A stretch of 64,000 bases of DNA from NCBI RefSeq assembly GCF_012489685.1, contig NC_080043.1, forward strand, positions 65,713,920 through 65,777,919, read 5' to 3'. Positions 12,801 to 23,163 of the stretch are shown here, in pieces. Each line of letters opens with the position of its first letter. Position 1 is the first letter of the stretch. The translations under genes were made by a program, and so were the position numbers. The DNA comes from Lotus japonicus (taxonomy: Eukaryota > Streptophyta > Magnoliopsida > Fabales > Fabaceae). The notes under the pieces are model-generated. The model saw only the letters and a program-made list of their open reading frames with translations, searched no databases and was not told the DNA's origin.

Positions 12801-15800
12801 ATATAGGCCCCGTTTGGAAGAACTTATTTAAGTTTATCTTATAACATAATTGCTTATGCAGGTGTTTGAGAGATCTTATGTAAATAACTTACATATAACT
12901 TGTTTTGAGCTTATTTTCATAAGCTGCTTAGATAAGCTTATGAATAAGAGCTTATGCTTATCCAGTTATTCACAGCCTATTTTCAGCTTATTTCAATGTA
13001 TTTCTTAAATTAGCTTATGAATTAGTGCGTATGTGATAAGCGCTTAATTAAACTGTTTACCCAAACACGCCCATTATCAACTTTGCAATTTTTTCATTTC
13101 AAAATATGATTACTGAAAGATTTTATAAATTGATTTGAGATTTTTCTGAAAGCAATTGCAAGAGAATGGATGATACCTATTGCAATTGGATTTCTTGAAA
13201 TCATGACCCTCCATGCAAACTCCTTTCCATCTGGAGGGAATCTTCCCTATACCCTCATCTCTGAAACTTGGAGACTCTGGCCATATACCTTGATGTAGAA
13301 CAGAGGAAGGCATGATAGAGTTGAATTATATTCAAGCAAATTACTATGATGTTAGAAGAATAAAGCCACATATACATTTCCATTCACAATTACCTTGCAT
13401 CTACATAATTTTCATTATCTAATCACAGTTAGTTCGACCTCATTTTCTATATAGTCACTAATTTTGTCACATATCCCAGGTGTGAACATCATGTTAGTTA
13501 GACATCTACCGTTTCGTTTCTCTTAACTTTGATTTTCCCAACCCATCACTGAGCATCACTAGGGAACTCTCTATTTAACAGAGCAGCCTCAGATCCTGTG
13601 CTTTAATAAAATTAATCCACACTTGTTAAAGTAAAGGAGACCCATATGATAAGTCATGTGGGCAGCAATCATAACAGCTAGTTGCGGGCCACAAGATGAG
13701 TTGCCATTTAGTCATTTACACACAGTAGAATAGATGTTGATGCTTCAGCCACAAACAAAGATGTTAGTTGTTATACTAATACTAGTGAATGGCCAAAAAT
13801 GGATAGTGAATAGTGTCTAATCAGTTTCACATGAGACCTCTACCATATGTTATGTTTTGGGAGCATATATGAATATCATGCTGCTATTGTATGGTATGTG
13901 ACACTGTCGCTCTCATGCTATTCATATCTCAATTTTATTTGTCACTTAGTGCATAGTAGTTTTATTACCAATTGAATCAAATAACTAGATAATATTATCA
14001 TCATTTGGTTTCCTAGCTACAACTAGAATCAGATGCTTAACTTGAATTCTGCTGCAGAATGAAGCCAAATCTAGTTGGAATGCACTTATATTAACTTATT
14101 ATAATGAAGGTAATAATTTTGCCTTGACATAAACTTATTTGAACTAATGATCCTTTAACTAGAAAAGTTCCACTTTTTTTGTTATTTAAATAAGTCAATA
14201 TGAAAACACTATTAGGCAGAGTGGCTGAACTAAAGGTAATATATTATATATACTAGCACTGACTAGCATCAAAGACAGGTATGACATCCTAAACTGTGAT
14301 AAGTGTTTTCCCTTTGATGTCATGTGCAGAGTATTAATTAATAATTTTATATTGATGGTAAAATAAAAATTCTATTAGATGTTTGAAAAAGACAACGCAA
14401 GTTATCAGTTCAGAAGTTTTAGGGGGTTAAGACAAAATCTTCAAATTAATTAAGAACTACTATTAACTTATATGTTACTATCACTTGCTTACTTACCGGT
14501 GTCTATCACTCCAATAATGATATCATCCGTTGATAAGTGTTGGTGTGTAAGAGGAGTGCCACCACTACTAGGCTTCATTCCCAAATCTGATTCCAAGAAA
14601 TCCCAAGATCGCGTTGTATGCAATTGAAGAATTGGATCTGGGAACACCGACACCACACCATCGTGCCCTGTTTACAATTCACATACCAATAAGGAGACCA
14701 TGCCAACACTTTCATTAAATTATTTGATTGCCCTTAACTCAAAAAATTATAATCTTCAATGAGATAATTGAGTTATTTAAGTATTTAGTTAAGAGTTCGA
14801 TCCCTGAATACTGAAAAGTGTGTATAAAGAATGATTTTTGCTAGAAGATGACTGCTCACTTAATATAATCTCAGAGTCTCGAAGGATTAGTCTCATGATT
14901 GTCGGTCGTGAGATATATTGTTGCAACAAAAAATTATGATCTTGACACCACATATCCTATAGTTATAGCTTATTATATTATTTTTAAGCGTGTTATTGAA
15001 ACACTCTTTTAAACATACTCTTTCACGCACTATTTATGATGTCTATTTTTAAAATATTTCGCTCACCTATTAAAAAAAAGTTGATTTTTTAAAAAATCAA
15101 TCAATGACATTAAGTGGATTACAGAATGTGTATATTTTTTTTGTTGAAAATGGGATTACATAATGTGTTTAAAAGAGTGTATTACTAACCTTTATCTATT
15201 CTTTTCATTGATATCTTAATCAAATCTCACGTTCATCTCTTCTTAATTAATAAAAGACTAAAACTAAAACTCCATTTTAGTCCTTAATAGATGAAGCATC
15301 TATCGATTCAGTCCATTTTAGTCATTCAACCAACAAATATCTTTTTCGAAATTCAAACTTATGCTCTCATCCTTATGAGGTTTAACTTACTTACCATTAG
15401 ACCTACATTAGTATGTTCTCTTATTAACAAAGATGAATAATTATATATTTCTATGAAACTCTATATTGAAATTAAAACGAATTACAAAATCCAAACATAC
15501 ACACAAATTTCAATAAAAATTGTGTTGATTTCTTAAAAAAAAAAACCAATTAACCAATCACATGAAATGTGTTAAAAAAGTACATATAAAAGAGTGTGTT
15601 ATTGGCATTTTTCTCGTACAAATACATGCGTACTACTTCTTTGAAAATTTCGGGGGCCTTTCCACCCTATTCCAACAGAAAATCCGCTTATTTTCCAAGC
15701 TCTCCTGTTAGATCATATATAATTTTATTTTACATTGATTTTCTATTAAATTTAGTTCATAAACAAGTGTTGTTTAGAAAGAATCTTTATCCCTCCTACA

Positions 15801-16660
15801 ATTATGGTTGATTTGTCTTTTACATCTTTTTGAGGGTAGTTAAAAGGTTGGTGAACAAAATTATTCAGCAGAGTAATAATATAGATATGAAATAGACAGC
15901 ATAATTCACTTCCAACCACAGTATAAGTACTAATCCTAGACAGACTTTGCTTCAAGCTTAAAATTCATTTTATAAAACTAATGTTCTTTTGTCTTTATGA
16001 TTAGACCTGGGTCATTGGGTGTTAATTTCACAGCTAGACTAGTGGGTACATTGACACTGATGACTTTAAATAATAGAGTAAATTAACAATGCTTTCACCC
16101 CAAAAACAGAAGAAAACTAAAAAAAAAAGCATGGAAATCAGGAATTTGGAAGAAACAAAATGAAAAAGGAGGTAGCAGACAAGATCAAGTACCAGACAAT
16201 GCAGAAGCTTCACTCTCTGTAAGCATGGCAGAGAACCCACTAAAGGCATGGCTGAAATGGTGGATTAGAGCTATCCTCTCACTCTCTCTTCTGAGAAATT
16301 GAAAAGGAAAAAAACCATAAGATGAGTTGATGATTATGATTATGGATAAAATTGAATTAGATGAAGAAATTAAATGAAGTACCTTGGAATAATTGATGAT
16401 AGTAGCTCCAGATGAGCAGATTCTGGTACTTGGCTATCTACTGCAATGTTGTTTGGTGATGAATTTCCCATATAAACAACATAATGCTGTAGGCAATAAG
16501 AGAAAATTGGGTGACTCTGTCATAGCAAATTCAAAATAAGATTGAGGGAAAGACTGTGTGTGTGAGAGAGAACCTTAGGAATTTGATCTGAGATTGCTGA
16601 ACTGCTGATAAGAAGAGAAGCTGCAAAGAGGAGATGAAGGAATTGCAGAAGCCACTCCAT
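9897..16660 (-). CDS. Subtilisin-like protease, SBT5.2/CRSP type, 11 exons
   Basis: This is a secreted plant serine protease (peptidase S8) of 777 aa. Exons, in order: 16660-16574, 16486-16383, 16290-16193, 14667-14497, 13288-13177, 12768-12234, 11937-11837, 11574-11332, 11194-11080, 10962-10746, 10447-9897. All junctions are GT-AG and the phases fit throughout. Residues 1-24 form a signal peptide. An I9 propeptide starts at HYVVYMGN (30). The catalytic residues are Asp152 (VIDTG), His224 (GHGTH), Asn329 (SAGND) and Ser562 (GTSMACPH). A PA domain lies between Asn and Ser, and an Fn3-like tail is at the C-terminus. Most plant subtilases lack introns, whereas the SBT5.2 group, which includes Arabidopsis CO2-response secreted protease, is intron-rich. 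Nothing is broken, so I expect a functional extracellular protease. The precise orthology is inference. Confidence 0.9.
12806..13072. mobile_element. Fold-back MITE-like element in subtilase intron 5
   Basis: The ends are imperfect inverted repeats: GGCCCCGTTTGG on the left and CCAAACACGCCC on the right. The interior is full of AGCTTAT/ATAAGCT half-repeats. It lies wholly inside the intron 12769-13176. I did not find a clear TSD, so the superfamily is unassigned. Confidence 0.6.
14757..14927 (+). mobile_element. SINE-like element in subtilase intron 3
   Basis: A body of about 171 bp is flanked by near-identical 16-bp direct repeats, AAAAAATTATAATCTT at 14741-14756 and AAAAAATTATGATCTT at 14928-14943. 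Inside is a B-box-like GAGTTCGATCCC at 14793-14804, as in tRNA-derived SINEs. It ends in TTGCAAC before the repeat and has no long poly(A). Confidence 0.65.
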
Positions 16661-16711
16661 TGAGTATGAGATGAAGTGCTGCTAATGAAGGAAGCTTCTC
16701 ATGCCAGCATC

Positions 16712-16720
16712 CATTTATAG
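16712..16720 (-). promoter_or_regulatory. TATA box of the subtilase gene
   Basis: The minus strand reads CTATAAATGG about 55 bp upstream of the start codon at 16660, a normal plant spacing for a short 5'UTR. Confidence 0.6.
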
Positions 16721-17002
16721 GCTAGGTGTGAGTATTTGCTCAATCAAAAGGTGCTTGAAGCATCAAGCATGAACCATGTGAGAATCTTTGTTAATTCTTT
16801 TACTCCATTTATATATAACTCAGCACTGTTGTATTCTTTTCAACCAGAATAAGTTTTTTTTATCCAGTATTGCTTTTCCAAATCAATAAACAAATCACAG
16901 GAATGTATCTTTTGTTGTTTGACCCCATGTACTAATTTAAATCAATATAATGAAACAAGGTACAACAGCGTTAATAAAGGACCATTTATACTGACAAAAA
17001 AG
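16721..17002. other. Upstream region of the subtilase gene
   Basis: AT-rich promoter-side sequence. No gene seen. Confidence 0.5.
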
Positions 17003-17014
17003 GACCATATATCA

Positions 17015-17194
17015 AACCATTAGCTCAGTTGGAACGCAGATTGAGTGTGCCGGAAGATCTCTTGAATACAAGTCCCGCACAATACACCCGGGAGGAGAGA
17101 TGAAGAACATTAACTATGACCAGCTAAATCTCAAATCTGGAATAGTCGGTATCCGAATGGTAACTAAATACCGGGTGTTTAAACCAAAAAAAAA
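17015..17194 (+). mobile_element. tRNA-derived SINE
   Basis: It begins with an A-box-like TAGCTCAGTTGG at 17021-17032, followed about 30 bp later by a B-box-like segment, and ends in a 9-A run. It is flanked by 12-bp direct repeats differing at one base: GACCATATATCA at 17003-17014 and GACCATTTATCA at 17195-17206. Confidence 0.75.
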
Positions 17195-17206
17195 GACCAT
17201 TTATCA

Positions 17207-17958
17207 GCACAGCTTGCTAATTATGACTTATCCATTGTATATGTACTTGAGTTGGATGCAAATAATCGTCCATTTCACCTTCTCAGAAAAATAAATGCAC
17301 ATCGTACAAGGAAGAAAAATGAGAAAACATTTTGATTTTAGGTAATTTCAAATGTTGTGTTGCATCAGTTAAATACTTTCCTCAGAGAACATAAACCCAA
17401 TTAGTAATTTTGCAGCAAAGCCAGCAATCACTGGAAAAAAAAAATCTGACGTGGTTTTTAATCTTATATTTCGTATTAATACTGTCATTGTCCTATCTGT
17501 GTACATTTGTGCATAACAAGTGAATGACTTTAAATAGTAAATTCAATTAACTGAATTGTTAGGGGAAAAAGAAAAGAAAAGCAAGATTCTAGTTACCTGT
17601 ATAGATGCTGATCTCTCTTTAATGAGATGGTATGTATGAATGAAATAAAGCAAATGATATGCTTGAAATGCAAGTAATTTGTCTCTTTTTGAGCAAAAGA
17701 GCTGGTAAAGAATGTTCATATACTTCCAGAACCATGTGCAATTCTCTTCTTTGTTTCCTTTCAATCTCTTTCTCTCATTCCCATTAATCTCTTCACCTCA
17801 AGCGTTTTCTATTGGTATCTTCTCTGTTATAGGTTCTCTCTTTGGCTCTTTGGCCAAAGTTATATGTGTAGACTGCATAGTGCAGCTTTGGTCATATTTA
17901 AGTACTGACAATAAATTACCAATAAATCACTAGAGCTAGAATAAGGTCGACTCTGTAA
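17207..17958. other. Intergenic stretch
   Basis: AT-rich sequence with a pyrimidine-rich part near 17750-17830. I see no gene or repeat I can support. Confidence 0.5.
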
Positions 17959-17963
17959 TTAAT

Positions 17964-18314
17964 TATTAGAAATTAGGAGGCTTATACTCAACCACAAAAG
18001 CTAGCTCAAGAGTTGAGGTTTGCACTACACTTATAAAGGCTATTTATGCTCTATCTCGCCAATGTGGGACTTCTGACACACCCTCTCACGTCCAGGACTA
18101 AACAACCTGAAACGTGGGATCAACAACAATGGGTGCCCCAAATATGGGAAGTCTCTACAACAAATAACAAATGGATCTAGGATAGACTCTGATACCATAT
18201 TAGAAATTGAGAGACCTATACTCAACCACAAAAGTTAGCTCAAGAGTTGAGATTTACACTACCCTTATAAAGACTATTTATGCTCTATCTCTAGCCAATG
18301 CGGGACTTCTAACA
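17964..18314 (-). mobile_element. TRIM element with two short LTRs
   Basis: Two direct repeats of about 115 bp, 17964-18078 and 18198-18314, enclose 119 bp. On the minus strand each repeat begins TGTTAGAAGTCCC or a close variant. The sequence after the first minus-strand repeat reads TGGTATCAGAG, the usual initiator-Met tRNA primer-binding site. A perfect 5-bp TSD, TTAAT, flanks the element at 17959-17963 and 18315-18319. There is no coding capacity. These features define a terminal-repeat retrotransposon in miniature. Confidence 0.85.
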
Positions 18315-18319
18315 TTAAT

Positions 18320-19417
18320 TTAAGAGAGGTACGACTTGTGGTGCATAGTTATGACTTATGATTATTGATAGAATTTAGGAATGAGAGGAAACTTAAACTA
18401 ACTAACATGGAATTTTTTTTTTTAAATAACAGGTATCTTTAAGTAAGCAATCTTGTTCGAGTCAAGTATGACCTATATATAAGGACAACAAAACATTTTC
18501 TACCAAATATTTAACGCAACTATATTATCCGAGACTGAAACCTCTCCTAAACTATAACACATCCGAGCCAATTAATCTATGCACTGTGGTAACTAACATG
18601 GATAAATAGCACCAATTAAGTAAGAATTAGATACCCAAATATATAAATATTTAGAGCACCAAGTGAGAATTAGATGCCCAAGCATTTAAATATTTTTTAT
18701 AGCACGTTTGAAAATTATTTATACGGAAAGAATCTGTTTTTTATTTTTTTTGAAACTCTGTTTTTTATTTTTATCTTCCCGAAACTTTTGATTAAATTTT
18801 TCAATACAAAATAGACTAAGAAATGCACTTAGCCTAAAAGGATACAAAGCCACTAGACTTGGATTAATGGTGAGAGGTTTGAATGGTTCGCAAAAAGTCA
18901 TAGAATCAAACTTCATTGCTACTACCATCTTGGATGGGTTAGTTTGAGAATTGCCAACTCTATTTCAACATATTAATTGACGAGTAACTCTATTTGTCCA
19001 AAAAAAAAGTTTTTCAAAAGAAGGAAGAATGTGATGTTTTTCAACATTAAAAAATTTATAATTTGAAAGCTAAAAATAGAAAGAGAAAACATCTCTAAGT
19101 TGTTATGATATTTTAGATAAAAACTGAAAATATGAATTGTTTTTAAAATTTTCAGTTTTTTAAAAAAGAAAATAACTTTCAAAAACTATAATCAAACAAA
19201 TTGTTTTTCAATCATGTAAGATCACTTTTGGGTTAAATATGTTTTATGTAACAAAACTAAAGCGAATTATTAGTTTCCATCCCTCAATTAAACATGTCAC
19301 TTGTATTCCCCTATCATTTTCATCCTCATCATCATCTTCAACCCTTTAACCCGTAAATTTCCCGAAATTAAAAAATTAACTACCAAATTCCCATTTTTTT
19401 CTCCAATGATCTGTAGA
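18320..19417. other. Intergenic stretch
   Basis: AT-rich, with no gene seen. The part after 19200 resembles common dispersed repeat sequence, but I cannot define its ends. Confidence 0.5.
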
Positions 19418-19422
19418 AAAAC

Positions 19423-22176
19423 TGTAACACCCTCTAAACCCCGCATAAATATTATAGCTTAAATCAGAGTAAAATGCATAACACAGAGGGTGTCACACTT
19501 ATTCTCCAAAACCATAAATCAAAACACCTGTCATGTTCATAATAAATATATAAATTTCCAAATTTAATGTCTAACATCATATGCATAGCACATCGGATTT
19601 ATTTCAACTCCTAGATAAAACATAATCCAAAAGTTAATAAAGAGAGTTCATAAAATAACTCTTAACATCAATGTACAAAACTTAGCGTTTCCCCGTGTTA
19701 CATAACAGAGCATGACTCTCATAACTAAACTACCTATAAAAGACTAGCTCCTCCGACTAACCCTTGCGAGAAGCTCCACTATCCTCGGCACCTGAGCGAT
19801 GTCGCATAGAACACCATTCCAATAGAAGGGTGAGAACTCATATCATATGGATAAGCATAATAATAAATAATGTAAAAGCTTATCTAGGTTCCACATAAAT
19901 TCTTCACACTCCACTAACAAATAATAAATTATGTAATTTAATATAATCAATCAATCTCACAGTTATGATAATACTCAATAATTCATAGCATCAAGTAAGC
20001 AAATATTATTGTCTTCAATTACCACAACATCAAATCTCAAAAAATATCACAATTATCATTAATTAACATCAACAACTCCCTAACACATATGACTCAAGTA
20101 AGACCCGTGCAAATGTCTTTGGTACCAAAGTTGTTATCCTTAGCGGTATCACCGCGTCCACTCCAGACAGATAACCACCAATAAAGCCCTCGCTCTAGGC
20201 TTCAAAACCACTCCAGTTTTGGGACAAGTCACTAGCCTTCACGAGAACTAGCAAACATTGCCTCTTGACAACTATGCAGTGTATTGTGCAAAACTCCACT
20301 AACATATGCATATTCAGGCCATCTCCAAGTCTTAATTATTTTAGCATATTCATCACCTCATCACCAGTTGCACAAACACACATATTACATGTTATCAATT
20401 ATACAACTTGCAATCACAACAACTTGGCATCTCAAACATAACATCAATTCAGAAACGACATCGTATAATGAACTATTAAGTAGATATAAATTAGATATAA
20501 TTCATATATGAGATATCCTGCAACTATTATACCAAAACTAGATTTTTCCTAATTTTCCTCAAAAACTCGTCATCTCCCTGCACCATCCCCTTCATGCGCG
20601 CGCTACCGCGCGCACCATTACCTACATGTGCCACCTCCCTCGCGCGCAACCCTCTCCATGGTCAAGCGCCACCGCGCCTTGCGCATCACCATGCACACGC
20701 ACCACATCTTTTTTCGAAAACAACATTTGCACCTAAAATGACTCATTTTATTCAAAACGGTTATAAACTGTACAACAACCTAGGCGAATTTTTAAATACC
20801 TCAAATACACTCATAAAAATCTAATATTTTTATCATGGTTCCCTATACACGTTTTGTAAATCCCTGTAAATTTTCAAGTCTATATTCGAAGTAAAAAATT
20901 CAGGAAAAATCTAACACTAACAGCAGTTCGTGAGAAACGAGACAGCTTAACCTATTCTCACTAAAACACATATTACTCGAGCTACAGACGTCGGAATGAC
21001 ATGAAACCAACGGAAAAAGTTTCATAACAGAAAGGGATACATCTTTCATGAAGACTACTTCTTCATATTCGGTCAATAACACAGCTCTAAATAGGATTCA
21101 AGCATGGCCGTGTAGAGAGGTTTTGGGGCCTAAGGCGAAAATGTTGAAGTGATGACAAAAAATTATTTTTTTAGAGAAGAAACAACGAGTGAAGATCAAA
21201 ATTATATAATACTATATTATATATATAAGTGATTAAAAATCTAAATGTTATGAGTGACACAATTTAATATTTTTAGTTTTCGAAATGTATAAACAACAAC
21301 TATTTTATTTATTAATTTTTCAGAAAAATGTAAATTTGCCAATACAAAATAATACTACTAATAACTACCAAAGTTGCACATCCCACGTAGAACTTTTAAG
21401 TTCTCACATTACATTATCCATGTTACGATTAATGTTGCATAATTTTTTATTGTTTCATTACTCTATCAAGTCTATAATATATCTTATATAGTATATATAC
21501 ATACAAAATATTTTTGGGCCTTATATATTCTAGGGGGCCTTAGGCAATTGCCTACTTTTCCTAGCCCCCTACACGGCCCTGGATTCAATAACTCGTAAAT
21601 TTCTACAGCCTCATGCGCGGCGCGCTACCCCCTCTCTTCCACCCACAATTCATAACCCTAAACTCAACAATCCACCTTCAGCTTAGAAAAAATTGCAACC
21701 TAGGGTTCCTAAATCAGGCTTTCTATCATTATCCACTATCATACCAATCCAAAGAATATGAATTCAAACCCTTACCTCTTGAAGATCAAAGTCTAGATTT
21801 TTCTTCTCTTTTCCCCCTTCTCTCTTTCACGCTTCTTTTCTTCTACTCTGCTAACTTCTCCAATTCTCAAATTCTGATTTTTTTCCCTTTCTAATTCACT
21901 CCTAACCCTTAAATAGTCTTACAATGGACCCCACTCCCAACTACTCACTTAAAACCTAAAACCCTTATTTATCTAAATCTTATACTATATCACATAAGAT
22001 TTAAATAATAAGCATATATATCACTCATATACAATTTAAATAATTTACTCACTCCATATATCACATAATCACTTAATTATCTAATAAAATCACATAATTC
22101 TTCAAATTATCATATATCATAATAATAATTAAAATAAAATAATAAATAACCTAATAACGGAAAATGGGGTGTTACA
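19423..22176 (-). mobile_element. Solo LTR-like element, 2754 bp
   Basis: It starts TGTAACACCC and ends GGGGTGTTACA, so both strands begin TGTAACACC. A perfect 5-bp TSD, AAAAC, flanks it at 19418-19422 and 22177-22181. There is no gag or pol sequence and I found no internal second LTR. It is best read as a solo LTR of a Gypsy element. The minus orientation is a guess. A non-autonomous element without recognisable LTRs is the alternative. Confidence 0.65.
21103..21581. mobile_element. hAT-type non-autonomous element
   Basis: The termini are inverted: CATGGCCGTGTAG on the left and CTACACGGCCCTG on the right (one mismatch). An 8-bp TSD, GATTCAAG at 21095-21102 and GATTCAAT at 21582-21589, fits the hAT superfamily. 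It is 479 bp, has no transposase and is nested inside the solo-LTR-like element. Confidence 0.75.
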
Positions 22177-22181
22177 AAAAC

Positions 22182-22765
22182 CCCTAATTTCCCTCTATGC
22201 CATAGACCCTTACGTCTCAACAACGACAACAAAAACAACTCAAGCAATTCCTGTTTAGCCACATTCAACAAAGGTAGAAAAAATGACCGAAACAATGTAA
22301 AAAACGACTCAAGCAATTCCTGTATGTTTTGGTGGTGTTTTAAGAGGATGACCTTTTTCGTCTACCCTTATTATGGGTCTGGGTCGAATTGTGCTTCATG
22401 GGGTTCAATGTCATTTTTGCCTTGTTATGGGTCTGGATTGTTGCAGTTTCAGTTGGGGGTGTCCTTTTGTTGAGCCGCCTTAATTTCTTTTAGGTTTTTC
22501 TAGGCTTGATGGTGGGCCTTGAATTTTTTTATTTTGAGGGGAAAATTTGTGGGCCGCCGCCGATATGTTTTTCAAAAAAAGTTTCTAGATTTTTTTAAGT
22601 TTAAGGGTTGAAGATGAAAACAAAATGATGACGGATTAAGATTATAGGTTATGATGGATGTTTTTTTACTATTTTGGTCCCTTTGTAAAATCCATGTAGA
22701 CATTTAAAAACATATATACATCATTAAAAACCTACATGTAAGGATATCAGCAGACAAATAAAATA
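22182..22765. other. Spacer before the large Helitron
   Basis: No gene. A 20-bp string ending CTCAAGCAATTCCTGT occurs twice, near 22236 and near 22302. Confidence 0.5.
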
Positions 22766-22786
22766 TCTATACTAGATACAAAGCAC
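22766..22786 (+). mobile_element. Helitron 5' terminus
   Basis: TCTATACTAGATACAAAGCA, with host A at 22765. It matches the 3' end in containing a TACTAG motif and a GCAC stretch. Confidence 0.75.
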
Positions 22787-23086
22787 AAGCTGTTAAGGAC
22801 GACAAAATTCCTACGTGGCGTTCCAAGAGCAACTGTCCAGGTGTCAATTTGGAAGAGCATGTATACATGACTGTTTAAAGGTAAAGTTTTTATTTTCGCA
22901 GATTGAATTGAAAGTCTTCAGCCATACCCAGCTCTTTGTAGGTAGGGAACTAGATCTTTCCCCTGTCTGGATGCATGCATATTGTCAGTGTTAAGTACGA
23001 GTACATGTCGTGACTGTGGGTGTATAATTGTTAGGTTTTTCGTCGGCCTTGGCTTCGATTTTTTGTTTCATTGTATTTTCGTTGTC

Positions 23087-23094
23087 TATAAATA
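23087..23094 (+). promoter_or_regulatory. TATA box of the RPA-like gene
   Basis: TATAAATA lies 70 bp upstream of the ATG at 23164, inside the Helitron, so the gene appears to carry its own promoter. Confidence 0.6.
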
Positions 23095-23163
23095 CAGGGC
23101 ATATCTGTATGTCATCCATTGTCCGTCACAACCCAATCTTATTTTCCATTCATATTCGAAGTC

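Noticed and set aside
17021..17090. tRNA gene candidate (TAGCTCAGTTGG)
   Set aside because: It has A- and B-box-like sequence but no cloverleaf closure. It is bounded by 12-bp target duplications and ends in an A run, so it is a tRNA-derived SINE.
22766..22786. Treating 22766-60386 as several separate Helitrons
   Set aside because: No other TC...CTAG hairpin end was seen inside, and all four genes point the same way. The two ends share related terminal motifs.
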